Positions 1 through 9,310 of a stretch of 32,608 bases of DNA are shown in pieces. The DNA is from Actinomycetota bacterium (lineage in GTDB: Bacteria; Actinomycetota; Acidimicrobiia; Acidimicrobiales; Acidimicrobilacustridaceae). The notes under the pieces were generated by a model. That model was not told where the DNA came from, made no database searches, and saw only the letters and a list, made by a program, of their open reading frames with translations. The position numbers and the translations under genes are program-made. How positions within the stretch are numbered: position 1 is the stretch's first letter; the number at the start of each line of letters is the position of its first letter. The DNA lies in assembly GCA_009703275.1 (NCBI GenBank), contig WLGJ01000005.1:1-32608 (forward strand). The letters are read 5' to 3'.

Positions 1-455
1 CCGAGAAGCATCAGAAGGGCGTTGGTTTTCCAGTCAAGAAGGTCGATTGGTGAGCCAGAGAAAATTGTGAAGACCACAAGACCGAGGACCCCGGCCGTCA
101 TGGAGGGAATGCTTGCAACTCCGGCAAGGCCGCAGACGAGACCAGCCAACCCTCCAATGGAAACGTGAAGGATCTGATTCGCCGAGACGAGACCACCGAC
201 TGCGGTCCCGAGCGTCACGGCAACCAATGCACCGGCCATTGAGGTCAACCGACGTTGAAGTGTTGTGCCTCGATCAGCGATGGCGGCGAACAACATGCCG
301 ATGCCAAGGGGCAGGAGTGCTCTGACATCGTTTCGGGAATAGGTGGCTGCGAGCACACCAAGAATCACCAGAGCCGCCCGTATGGGCCGGACATGTTCGA
401 AGAAACTCAAATCGGTTTTGATTGCGGTTCGAACAGAACGCTGGAGGAGATTCAC
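1..455 (-). CDS. FUSC-like integral membrane protein, N-terminal part, truncated by window edge
   Basis: Manual minus-strand translation from GTG at 455 stays open to position 1: [152 protein letters not shown]. Hydrophobic helices in FUSC-like arrangement; absent from the ORF track because it has no stop in the window. Confidence 0.65.
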   Translation of the reverse strand, partial: MNLLQRSVRTAIKTDLSFFEHVRPIRAALVILGVLAATYSRNDVRALLPLGIGMLFAAIADRGTTLQRRLTSMAGALVAVTLGTAVGGLVSANQILHVSIGGLAGLVCGLAGVASIPSMTAGVLGLVVFTIFSGSPIDLLDWKTNALLMLL

Positions 456-539
456 GCAGCAATCGTAGGTGCCGCCACTTGCGGCAGCTGGACGCAGAAG
501 GGACCGCCACGATGGACGGTCCCTCTTGGTTTTCCGAGT

Positions 540-612
540 GGGCGATACTGGACTCGAACCAGCGACCCCTGCCGTGTGAAGGCAGTGCTCTAGCCAACTG
601 AGCTAATCGCCC
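540..612 (-). tRNA. tRNA-Val (anticodon CAC)
   Basis: Reverse complement GGGCGATTAGCTCAGTTGGCTAGAGCACTGCCTTCACACGGCAGGGGTCGCTGGTTCGAGTCCAGTATCGCCC: 7-bp acceptor stem, anticodon stem CTGCC/GGCAG with loop TTCACAC, T-arm GGTTCGAGTCC. Confidence 0.95.
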
Positions 613-746
613 TGAGTCGGGAGATCGTAGCCGACGTCTACGAGGGCTCCATATCCGCCAGGCGTTCCGACGGGCCCTTCTGGTCGTTCTAAGGTTCGCC
701 TGACTCGCACCGCCGGTGCAGACATCTTCGAATTAGGGGAGTACCA

Positions 747-1865
747 ATGCCGATTCCTGCCGATGAGTTCCCACTGCACCAAGCGCCCTATTCGCTCGCG
801 CATGCAGCTTCCAGTGATCGCAATTTCTATGACCGTTCGTATTGGAACGCGCATGATCGCTCTGGCGAGGTGTTTCTCATCACGGGCCTTGGCCAGTATC
901 CGAATTTGGGAGTCACTGACGCGTTCGCATGTATCCGTCGCGGAGATCTTCAACACACGATCCGCATGTCGGATGTTCTTGGACCAGATCGCATGAACCA
1001 GCAGGTTGGTCCTTACCGCATTGAAGTGATCGATCCTTTGAATGAACTTCGCATCACGTGCGATGGCAAGGACCAAGAGTTCGAACTCGATCTTCATTGG
1101 CGTGGTTCATTCCCAGCTGTCGACGAGTCACCCCATGTGTCTCGTAACGGGGCGAAGATCATGCTCGACGCACAGCGCTTCGCGCAGGTGGGCACTTGGG
1201 AAGGATTCATTCGGGTCAAGGGCGAGGAACTCATCGTCGATCCCGCCACTTGGGTCGGTACTCGAGATCGTTCGTGGGGCATTCGCCCAGTTGGTGAACC
1301 AGAACCGGCCGGTCGTTGGGTAGCGGAACCAAAGGTCGATGGTGGCTTCTATTGGATTTACGTCCCGCTTCGTTTCGACGACTTCGCTCTCGTGTTTATT
1401 GCACAAGAAGACGCAGATGGTCTTCGCACGCTGAACGACGCGCTGCGTGTCTGGCCCGACGGTCGCGTTGAGCCGCTTGGCTACCCGAAGTACGACATCA
1501 ACTACCGCTCAGGAACGCGTATTCCGGAATCAGCAACGATCACTGCACAAGCAGCTGATGGATCACCGTTGGTTGTAGAAGTTCAATGCCTCGGCCACGT
1601 TGCATTGTCTGCAGGCTGTGGCTACGGACCCGATCCGCAGTGGACGCACGGCGTATGGCGCGGACGCGACTGGATCGAAACGGCGACATACGACCTCACG
1701 AATCAGTCGGACCCCGGCATCATGATCGCAACGCAATACAGCATCCTCGACCATGTCGGTAAGGCCACGCTTGACGGCAAGGTCGGTTATGGACTGTTCG
1801 AGCATTCCTGCGCCGGTCGCCACACGCCGTCTGGATTCGCCAACGGCGGATCGATGGCGCCCTGA
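747..1865 (+). CDS. Uncharacterised protein, possibly AttH/CrtC-like beta-barrel fold
   Basis: 372-aa ORF with AGGGGAG Shine-Dalgarno-like sequence just upstream of ATG. Family call is tentative. Confidence 0.7.
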   Translation: MPIPADEFPLHQAPYSLAHAASSDRNFYDRSYWNAHDRSGEVFLITGLGQYPNLGVTDAFACIRRGDLQHTIRMSDVLGPDRMNQQVGPYRIEVIDPLNELRITCDGKDQEFELDLHWRGSFPAVDESPHVSRNGAKIMLDAQRFAQVGTWEGFIRVKGEELIVDPATWVGTRDRSWGIRPVGEPEPAGRWVAEPKVDGGFYWIYVPLRFDDFALVFIAQEDADGLRTLNDALRVWPDGRVEPLGYPKYDINYRSGTRIPESATITAQAADGSPLVVEVQCLGHVALSAGCGYGPDPQWTHGVWRGRDWIETATYDLTNQSDPGIMIATQYSILDHVGKATLDGKVGYGLFEHSCAGRHTPSGFANGGSMAP

Positions 1866-1888
1866 ACGAAGCAAGATCGACGAAGCGT

Positions 1889-2872
1889 TTAGCTCTGAGG
1901 TAACAATCCGATGTTTGTTCGGGCCCGTTCCAAAACGGGCCCAGCAATCGAGCGTGCCTTCTCGGCACCACTCGCAAGAATGGCCGCGGTTCCGGTTGGG
2001 TCGGCGGCGAGTTCGGCAAATCGTCCCTGTATGGGACGCAGCGTCTCTACGACTGCTTCGGCGACTGCAGTTTTCAAATCGCCGTAGCGGGTGTAGGACT
2101 CGGCAAGCGTTTCGGGGGCTGTGCCGGTGCAGGCGCTGAGAATCGACAGAAGGTTCGAGACGCCAGGCTTTTCGGTCGGATCGAAACGAACATCGGTGTC
2201 GGTGTCGGTGACGGCGCGTTTGATCTTCTTCGCAACAGCATCAAGATCTTCAAGGACGAGGATGGTGCCTTGGGGTGAGTCTTCGGACTTCGACATCTTC
2301 TTTGTCGGATTCTGAAGGTCCATCACCCGAGCCCCAATTTTGGGAATGGCGGCTTCAGGTACGACGAACGTGTCGCCGTAGCGACTATTGAAACGAATCG
2401 CGAGGTCGCGTGACAGTTCGAGGTGTTGGCGTTGATCGTCGCCAACCGGTACGCGATCGGTGTCATACAGGAGAATGTCGGCTGCCATGAGCGCTGGATA
2501 AGTGAACAGGCCCGCCGAAACAAACTCGGACTGATCGCTCTTGTCTTTGAACTGTGTCATTCGCCGGAGTTCTCCGAACGACGCAGTGCATTCCATGAGC
2601 CACGAAAGCTCGGTGTGTTCGCGGACGTGGCTCTGAACAAAGAGGGTGGAGCGAGCAGGGTCGATACCGATGGCCAGAAGAAGTTGGGCCAGTTCGAGGG
2701 TCCGAGTCCGGAGTTCTGCGGGATCCTGGGGGACGGTAAGGGCGTGGAGATCAACCACGCAGAAGATGGTGTCTGCCTCGTCCTGGTCGGCGACCCAGTG
2801 GCGCAGGGCACCCAAGAGGTTGCCGAGCTGGACCGGACCGGTGGGCTTGATGCCCGAGAAGACACGCGTCAT
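1889..2872 (-). CDS. trpS: Tryptophanyl-tRNA synthetase
   Basis: 327 aa; FSGIKPTGPVQLGNLLGAL class I signature and KMSKS motif (NPTKKMSKSEDSP). Confidence 0.97.
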   Translation of the reverse strand: MTRVFSGIKPTGPVQLGNLLGALRHWVADQDEADTIFCVVDLHALTVPQDPAELRTRTLELAQLLLAIGIDPARSTLFVQSHVREHTELSWLMECTASFGELRRMTQFKDKSDQSEFVSAGLFTYPALMAADILLYDTDRVPVGDDQRQHLELSRDLAIRFNSRYGDTFVVPEAAIPKIGARVMDLQNPTKKMSKSEDSPQGTILVLEDLDAVAKKIKRAVTDTDTDVRFDPTEKPGVSNLLSILSACTGTAPETLAESYTRYGDLKTAVAEAVVETLRPIQGRFAELAADPTGTAAILASGAEKARSIAGPVLERARTNIGLLPQS

Positions 2873-2954
2873 GGCCGCCGATGCTAGAGGTCCCGGCGGA
2901 GGTTTCGGGAACGGAATGCACTTTGACCCCTCCGGACGCCTCTATCGTGAGTCC

Positions 2955-3734
2955 GTGCCATATGAGGTCCAGACATCGGTCTTTGAGGGTCCCTTCGACC
3001 TTCTGCTCCACCTGATCCTTCGGGAACAGGTGGACCTCTACGAGATCTCACTCGCTCGAATCGTCGACGCCTATCTCGTCGAGATCGAGAAACTTGAGCA
3101 TCTCGACTTGGAGATCACCACCGAGTTCCTTCTGATCGCAGCCACGCTCGTCGAACTCAAGTGCAAGCGTCTCCTGCCCGAGGACGCCGACATCGATCTC
3201 GACGACGAGTTCTCGCTCTGGGAAGAGCGTGACCTTCTTATTGCTCGTTTGCTCGACTGTAAAACGTTCAAAGACGCATCCCATGTTCTCTCTGACCTTT
3301 TCGACAACGCTGCGATGTGTGTTCCCCGTCGCGCTGGTCTCGACGAGCGCTATCTCGAACTTGTCCCAGACCTGCTCGAGGGTGTCGACATCGACGATGT
3401 TCGTGCGGCCTACATCAGAGCAATGACGCCGAAGCCGGTTCCGGTTGTAAGTGTCGAACACATTCACAGTGTTCGCGTCAGTGTTGGCGAGGCAGTTGAA
3501 GAACTTCTCGATGAACTACCGCGTTTTGGTCGTGTGTCGTTCCGTCGCCTCACCGACACTCTCGTTGAGCGACTCGAGATCGTTGTCCGCTTTCTCGCCG
3601 TACTCGAATTGTTCAAGCAGGGATTCATCGAACTCGATCAGCCGGCAGCATTTGGCGATATCGAGATCATTTGGGTCGGATCCCCGGCCATTGGTGTGGC
3701 GGACCTCGCCGACATCGACAACTACGACGGCTAA
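2955..3734 (+). CDS. scpA: Segregation and condensation protein A
   Basis: VPYEVQTSVFEGPFDLLLHLILREQVDLYEISLARIVDAYL is a typical ScpA N-terminus. GTG start at 2955 chosen (TATCGT-N6-GTG upstream); ATG at 2916 is an alternative. The track's start at 2646 lies inside trpS and is rejected. Confidence 0.92.
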   Translation: MPYEVQTSVFEGPFDLLLHLILREQVDLYEISLARIVDAYLVEIEKLEHLDLEITTEFLLIAATLVELKCKRLLPEDADIDLDDEFSLWEERDLLIARLLDCKTFKDASHVLSDLFDNAAMCVPRRAGLDERYLELVPDLLEGVDIDDVRAAYIRAMTPKPVPVVSVEHIHSVRVSVGEAVEELLDELPRFGRVSFRRLTDTLVERLEIVVRFLAVLELFKQGFIELDQPAAFGDIEIIWVGSPAIGVADLADIDNYDG

Positions 3735-3743
3735 GGGTTTCTC

Positions 3744-4406
3744 ATGTCTGCCGATATCAAAAGAGCACTCGAAGCGATCATCATGGTTGCCGACACACCA
3801 GTACAGACCGACATGCTGGCGCAGTTGACGGGTATGCCGGCTGAGCGTGTCGAAGCAATCCTTGTTGAGCTTGGTGCCGAATACGCAAGCGCTGAGCGCG
3901 GCTTTCAACTTGTACGCGTTGCCGGTGGCTGGCGTTATCAGAGCCATCCCGATCAAGCGCCATACATCGAACAGTTCGTTCTCGAAGGCCAGTCGGCGAA
4001 GTTGTCGGCCGCCGCCCTTGAGACGTTGGCGATTGTTGCGTACAAGCAACCGATTAGCCGAGCCCAGATCGCTTCGATTCGTGGGGTCGGAGTCGACAGC
4101 GTCGTACGAACTCTCGAGCAGCGTGGTTACATCGGCGAGGTTGCTCGCGATCCTGGTCCCGGTCAGGCCGTCATGTTTGGAACGACGCCAGAGTTTCTTA
4201 TGAAGATGGGTCTCGACTCGCTTTCACAGTTACCGTCGATTGCCGATTTCGTGCCGGGTGCCGACGTCGTTGAAGCACTCGAAATGGGTCTTCGTGTTGA
4301 TTCGGCCACTGAAGAGGTCGAGAGTTCCGTCTCTGAGAGCGCTGATTCGGCCGATGGCATTCGACCTTCGTTGGGCGATCTGCTCGACGGGGACGGCTCG
4401 GTGTGA
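3744..4406 (+). CDS. scpB: Segregation and condensation protein B
   Basis: 220 aa; ALEAIIMVADTPVQTDMLAQLTG...ALETLAIVAYKQPISRAQIASIRGVGVDSVVRTLEQRGYI is ScpB; adjacent to scpA. Confidence 0.95.
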   Translation: MSADIKRALEAIIMVADTPVQTDMLAQLTGMPAERVEAILVELGAEYASAERGFQLVRVAGGWRYQSHPDQAPYIEQFVLEGQSAKLSAAALETLAIVAYKQPISRAQIASIRGVGVDSVVRTLEQRGYIGEVARDPGPGQAVMFGTTPEFLMKMGLDSLSQLPSIADFVPGADVVEALEMGLRVDSATEEVESSVSESADSADGIRPSLGDLLDGDGSV

Positions 4407-5152
4407 CCGACGAGGAACGAACGGGGGAGCGCCTTCAAAAGGTGCTGGCCCGCATCGGTATCGGCAGTCGGAGAGTTTGCGAGGACCTCATCGCCGACGG
4501 CCGAGTCACGGTCAATGGGGAAGTTGCGGAACTCGGTCGCCGAGTCACAGCAGAGACCGATGAAGTTGCCGTCAACGGCGTCATCATCGGGGTGCGGCCT
4601 GGGCTCGTTCATCTACTTCTGAATAAGCCAACCGGTGTGGTGACTACCGCTGATGATCCTCAGGGGCGTCCAACAGTTCTCGAACTCGTACCCGAAGAGC
4701 CGCGCGTTTTTCCCGTTGGTCGTCTCGACATGGAGACAGAGGGCCTCTTGCTTCTCACCAACGATGGTGATCTTGCCCACAGGCTGACGCATCCCTCCTT
4801 TGGTGTTGAGAAGGAATACATCGCCCACGTCGAAGGCGAGCCGACCCGTGGCGAACTCCGAATGCTTCGTGAAGGGGTCATGCTTGATGATGGAATCACC
4901 GCTCCAGCGAAGGCTGCTCTTCTCGGCCCGGGGATCGTTCGCATAACGATTCACGAGGGTCGGAATCGTCAGATCCGTCGCATGTGCGATGCCATTGAGC
5001 ATCCGGTGAAGCGCCTGATTCGTACCCGCATAGGCCCCCTCGCTGATCGGAAGCTCAAACCGGGGCAGTGGCGTCCACTTACGGGCGAGGAGCTTCGTTC
5101 TCTCGAGCGTGCTGCGGTAGCCCGCTCCAACGAATCTCCTTCGGCTCGTTGA
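4403..5152 (+). CDS. rluB: Pseudouridine synthase, RsuA/RluB family
   Basis: 249 aa; S4 domain then LLLNKPTGVVTT...PVGRLDMETEGLLLLTNDGDLAHRLTHPSFGVEKEY; GTG start overlaps scpB stop. Confidence 0.93.
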   Translation: MTDEERTGERLQKVLARIGIGSRRVCEDLIADGRVTVNGEVAELGRRVTAETDEVAVNGVIIGVRPGLVHLLLNKPTGVVTTADDPQGRPTVLELVPEEPRVFPVGRLDMETEGLLLLTNDGDLAHRLTHPSFGVEKEYIAHVEGEPTRGELRMLREGVMLDDGITAPAKAALLGPGIVRITIHEGRNRQIRRMCDAIEHPVKRLIRTRIGPLADRKLKPGQWRPLTGEELRSLERAAVARSNESPSAR

Positions 5153-5175
5153 CCTCACCGTTCTAGGATCACATT

Positions 5176-5544
5176 GTGACTTCTGCTGTCCGAGCGCTTC
5201 GCGGCGCCACCACCATTGATGCTGATACCGCCGATGATGTTCGATCTCGCACGATCGCGTTGCTTGAACAAATGATCGAGCGCAATGGCGTCGAGCACGA
5301 CGACATCATCAGTGTTCTCTTCACTGCGACCGACGACATCCATTCGATGTTCCCGGCCTCGGCTGCTCGCGACATCGGGTTTGGCGATATTCCGCTTATC
5401 TGTGCCCGCGAACTCGACATCACTGGGGCAACCCCTTTCTGTATTCGTGTGCTTATGCATCTTTCGACGCCCCGATCACGTTCTGAACTTCGTCACGTGT
5501 ACCTCGAAGGCGCGAGCGGTCTACGCGACGATCTGCCGGAGTGA
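5176..5544 (+). CDS. aroH: Chorismate mutase, AroH type
   Basis: 122 aa; VRALRGATTIDADTADDVRSRTIALLEQMIERNG...VLFTATDDIHSMFPA...ITGATPFCIRVLMHL. Confidence 0.93.
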   Translation: MTSAVRALRGATTIDADTADDVRSRTIALLEQMIERNGVEHDDIISVLFTATDDIHSMFPASAARDIGFGDIPLICARELDITGATPFCIRVLMHLSTPRSRSELRHVYLEGASGLRDDLPE

Positions 5545-6647
5545 CCGCTATGGCTCCGGTATCAGAGCAGCACACCGCGTTAATCGTTGGCGTCGGTCTC
5601 ATTGGCGGGTCGGTTGGACTTTGCCTCCGTGAAGCGGGCTGGAACGTGCTCGGACGAGACCGATCCACCTCATGTCTTGAGCGGGCCCTTGCAGTCGGAG
5701 CAATCGATTCAATTGCGCCCGTGGGCTTTCTCGACGATGTCGATCTCACGTTTGTCGCCACACCGGTTGGTGTGATCGCAAATGAGGTCGAAGTCGCACT
5801 GCGAGACACAACTGGTTTCGTCACCGACGTTGGAAGCGTCAAGACACCCCTACTCCAGTTGATGGAGAACCCAAGGTTTATCGGTGGCCATCCGATGGCT
5901 GGTTCAGAGCAGGAAGGTGTCGACGGTTCGAGATCAGATCTTTTCGAAGGGCGCACCTGGGTGCTCACTCCCATAGAGACGACGGACGACGAAACGCTCG
6001 CGACAATTCGCAGCATCGTTTCGGGGTTCGGGGCAGAGGTCGTGTCGTTACCGCCGGCTCAGCACGACTCAATGGTGGCAATCGTTTCTCATGTTCCGCA
6101 TCTGACGGCGGCGAGTCTCATGGGTCTCGCTGATGAGCGCTCCATCGAACACCGAAGCCTTATGCGTTTGGCAGCGGGCGGTTTTCGTGACATGACCCGA
6201 ATCGCCGCAAGTCATCCCGGCATTTGGCCAGATATCTGCAACGAGAATCGAGAAGCGATTGTTACCGAACTCGATCGACTTGTAGCGGCACTTTCTTCGG
6301 TTCGCTCGATTGTTGCTGATGGAGATCGAGACGCACTCGTTTCGATCCTTGAGCGCGCACGGTCAGCGCGGCTTGCTCTACCTGCGCGTTTCGCCCGTGC
6401 CGAAGATCTCGCAGAGTTGCGTATCCCTGTTGCTGACCAAAAGGGTGCGCTCGCTGGTATCACCATGATCGCGACCGAACTTGATGTCAGTATCGCTGAT
6501 ATCGAAATCGCCCACTCGGTTGAAGGCGACGAGGGAGTCGTCATCCTTCTCGTCGAAGCCGCGAATGGTGCACTCCTTCGCGACGGCCTCACCGCACGTG
6601 GATACAAAGCTGTGATGCGTTCGCTCGACGGATCAGAAGACCGCTGA
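5541..6647 (+). CDS. tyrA: Prephenate dehydrogenase with C-terminal ACT-like domain
   Basis: 368 aa; GVGLIGGSVGLCLREAGWNVLGRDR Rossmann motif; ADQKGALAGITMIATELDVSIADIEI ACT-like region; overlaps aroH by 4 nt. Confidence 0.92.
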   Translation: MTAMAPVSEQHTALIVGVGLIGGSVGLCLREAGWNVLGRDRSTSCLERALAVGAIDSIAPVGFLDDVDLTFVATPVGVIANEVEVALRDTTGFVTDVGSVKTPLLQLMENPRFIGGHPMAGSEQEGVDGSRSDLFEGRTWVLTPIETTDDETLATIRSIVSGFGAEVVSLPPAQHDSMVAIVSHVPHLTAASLMGLADERSIEHRSLMRLAAGGFRDMTRIAASHPGIWPDICNENREAIVTELDRLVAALSSVRSIVADGDRDALVSILERARSARLALPARFARAEDLAELRIPVADQKGALAGITMIATELDVSIADIEIAHSVEGDEGVVILLVEAANGALLRDGLTARGYKAVMRSLDGSEDR

Positions 6648-7942
6648 TGGTCGAGGTCCTCAAGATCATCCCATTCGGTGGACCCGTTGACGCTGTTGTC
6701 GTTCCGCCTGGTTCGAAGAGCATTACGAATCGGGCGCTACTCGCCGCTGCGCTCGCAAGTGGAACGAGCACCCTTCGTGGTGTTCTGGTCGCTGATGACA
6801 CCGAGGCGATGATCGATTGTGTTCGCTCGCTCGGAGCCGTCGTGTCGTTGAACGAGGACCCAAACACAGTTTCGGTAGTTGGTATTGGTGGCGACCTCAC
6901 CGGTTGTAGTTCGTCGTTATTCGCGAGGCAGTCGGGAACAACAGCCCGATTTCTCGCTCCGGTTCTCGCGTTGGGTGGCGCCCCTTTGCGACTTGATGCC
7001 GACGAGGCAATGCGGCGGCGCCCGATGAACGATGTTTTCACTGCGATTGAACGTTTAGGAGTGAAGGTTTCGTTCGATCAGGTCGCCGGTCACCTGCCTG
7101 CAGTGGTTGAGGGACCAATTCAAAGGTCCGGAGAGATGCCGGTGCTCTCAATCGATGCATCGGTCTCCAGCCAGTTCACCTCTGGGCTTTTGCTCGCCGC
7201 TCCCTGCATGCCTGAAGGGCTGCAGATTCATATCGCCGGTGACGTCGTTTCGCGTCCATATCTCGATATGACCATCGCTGTGATGGAATCGTTCGGCGCA
7301 ACTGTTGATCAGCCTGATGACCGCACATTCATCGTTCCGCCAAGTGGTTATCGCGCTCGGGACTACGACATCGAACCCGATGCGTCCGCAGCTTCCTACT
7401 TTTTTGCTGCGGCAGCGATTTGCGGTGGCACGGTTCGCGTTGACGGACTCGGTGCCCACTCGCTCCAAGGCGACATCCGTTTTGTCGATGTACTCGCCGA
7501 CATGGGCGCCGCTGTTGTAGTCGACGAGTCGTCGATCACGGTCACGGGGGCAGCGCTTCATGGCGTAAATGCCGATTTCAGCCAGTTCTCCGATACAGCG
7601 CAGACCGCCGCAGCAGTTGCTGTATTTGCTGAAGGTCCGACAACGATTTCCGGTATTGGATTCATCCGGAAAAAGGAGACCAACAGGGTCGCCGCCGTTG
7701 TCGCAGAGCTTCGTCGGCTCGGTGTCGATGCAATTGAGGAAGATGATGGATTCACGGTGAACCCGGGTACGACTCATTCCGCGACGATTGAGACCTACGA
7801 CGATCATCGAATGGCGATGAGCATGGCCTTGATCGGCTACGCGAATTCGGGCGTTTCAATCTCGGATCCAAACTGCGTGCGCAAAACATTTCCGACATAC
7901 TTCGAAGAGATGGAACGACTTCGCCCTGGAGGCTTGAAGTGA
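6647..7942 (+). CDS. aroA: 3-phosphoshikimate 1-carboxyvinyltransferase (EPSP synthase)
   Basis: 431 aa; PPGSKSITNRALLAAALA, ARQSGTTARFLAPVLAL, ETYDDHRMAMSMALIG signatures. Confidence 0.97.
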   Translation: MVEVLKIIPFGGPVDAVVVPPGSKSITNRALLAAALASGTSTLRGVLVADDTEAMIDCVRSLGAVVSLNEDPNTVSVVGIGGDLTGCSSSLFARQSGTTARFLAPVLALGGAPLRLDADEAMRRRPMNDVFTAIERLGVKVSFDQVAGHLPAVVEGPIQRSGEMPVLSIDASVSSQFTSGLLLAAPCMPEGLQIHIAGDVVSRPYLDMTIAVMESFGATVDQPDDRTFIVPPSGYRARDYDIEPDASAASYFFAAAAICGGTVRVDGLGAHSLQGDIRFVDVLADMGAAVVVDESSITVTGAALHGVNADFSQFSDTAQTAAAVAVFAEGPTTISGIGFIRKKETNRVAAVVAELRRLGVDAIEEDDGFTVNPGTTHSATIETYDDHRMAMSMALIGYANSGVSISDPNCVRKTFPTYFEEMERLRPGGLK

Positions 7943-8586
7943 CCGAACAACCATTGGTAATAGCGATCGACGGTCCGGCCGGATCAGGGAAGTCGACCGT
8001 GGCCAAGGCCGTCGCGATTCGACTGGGACTGGACTATCTCGATACCGGTGCGATGTATCGCTCTGTTGCGTTTGCCGCGCTTCGCGGTGGTGTCGATCCC
8101 GAGGATGCCGAAGTTGTCGGGAACCTGGCTCGCAATATCGAACTCGAGGTTGATCCGACAGGTCCGGTAGTTGTTGATGGCGTCGACGCAACCATCGAGA
8201 TTCGTGGTCCTGAGGTCACTCGGGCCGTCAGCATCGTTGCGGCAAACCCAACCGTGCGCACCGAGATGCGGGCACGACAACGCCAGTGGGTAGCCAAACG
8301 CGGTGGTGGCGTGATGGAAGGACGTGACATCGGCACCGTTGTCTTCCCCGACGCGAGGCTCAAGGTGTACCTCGACGCAAGTCCCGAGGTTCGTGCTGCT
8401 CGTCGCTCGAAGGAAGTATCGGATCTCTCCTACGAGACAGTCGCTACCGATCTTGCTCGGCGTGATGCCCTCGATCAGAACCGAACTCATGATCCATTGC
8501 GCACCGCCGATGACGCAGTTGTCATCGATACGAGCGATCTGTCTGTTGATCAGATCGTCGACGCAATTATGGAATACCTGTCGTGA
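7939..8586 (+). CDS. cmk: Cytidylate kinase
   Basis: 215 aa; IAIDGPAGSGKSTVAKAVAIRLGLDYLDTGAMYR and MEGRDIGTVVFPDARLKVYLDA. Confidence 0.97.
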   Translation: MTEQPLVIAIDGPAGSGKSTVAKAVAIRLGLDYLDTGAMYRSVAFAALRGGVDPEDAEVVGNLARNIELEVDPTGPVVVDGVDATIEIRGPEVTRAVSIVAANPTVRTEMRARQRQWVAKRGGGVMEGRDIGTVVFPDARLKVYLDASPEVRAARRSKEVSDLSYETVATDLARRDALDQNRTHDPLRTADDAVVIDTSDLSVDQIVDAIMEYLS

Positions 8587-9296
8587 GTCGTCGCGAAATC
8601 TACATCCCCGAAGGTCATGACAACGGGGAAGTGCTGACTCTTGCGCAGAAGGCCATGCACCATTTGGTGCGACTCATCCTCGAGATTGTGATCCGCCTCT
8701 ATTTTCGCCTTGAGGTACACGGGCGCGAGAACATCCCGAAGCGGGGACCATTCATCGTTTCGCCAATCCATCGGTCATATCTCGATACACCCGTGATCGG
8801 CGCGGCGATTTGGCGATTGATGCGCTACATGGGCGCAGAGAAAATGTGGACGAACAAGCAGTTGGGCTGGTTCCTGACAGCAATGGGCGGATTCCCGGTT
8901 CAACGAGGAGCGGCGGATCGGGATGCCTTGAAGGCTGCGTTGACCGTCATCGAAAGGGGAGAGCCTCTGGTGATGTTTCCGGAAGGCACTCGCCAGTCCG
9001 GACCTCTGGTTCAAGAAATGTTCGATGGGCCGGCCTACGTCGCTTGTCGAACCGGTGTTGCAATTATTCCGGTAGGTCTCGGAGGAACCGAGCGAGCCAT
9101 GCCGAAGGGCAAGAAATTCATCCGACCGGTGAAAATGGTCGTTGTCATCGGCGAAGCAATTGCTCCGCCTCCTAAGAAAGAGAGCGGTCGAGTTTCTCGA
9201 AACGGAGTTCGCGACATGACGGCTCTACTGGGAGCAAGGATCCAAGATCTTTTCGACGAAGCGCAACTTCGAGCTGGCTCACCGAACCAGCATTGA
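8583..9296 (+). CDS. plsC: 1-acyl-sn-glycerol-3-phosphate acyltransferase
   Basis: 237 aa; acyltransferase motif variant SPIHRSYLDTPV and FPEGTRQSG. Confidence 0.9.
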   Translation: MSRREIYIPEGHDNGEVLTLAQKAMHHLVRLILEIVIRLYFRLEVHGRENIPKRGPFIVSPIHRSYLDTPVIGAAIWRLMRYMGAEKMWTNKQLGWFLTAMGGFPVQRGAADRDALKAALTVIERGEPLVMFPEGTRQSGPLVQEMFDGPAYVACRTGVAIIPVGLGGTERAMPKGKKFIRPVKMVVVIGEAIAPPPKKESGRVSRNGVRDMTALLGARIQDLFDEAQLRAGSPNQH

Positions 9297-9310
9297 ACTC
9301 GAGCGAAAGC

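Noticed and set aside
499-524. AGGGACCG...CGGTCCCT hairpin as a tRNA-Val terminator
   Set aside because: In the tRNA's direction no U-tract follows, so terminator function is not supported.
603-1097. Minus-strand ORF antisense to the 747-1865 gene
   Set aside because: No recognisable domain; shadow ORF opposite a longer, better supported CDS.
2923-2948. TTGACC...TATCGT as a full sigma-70 promoter for scpA
   Set aside because: Spacer is only 14 bp; only the -10/leaderless part is supported.
7148-7807. 219-aa minus-strand ORF opposite aroA
   Set aside because: Antisense to highly conserved aroA; composition typical of a shadow ORF.
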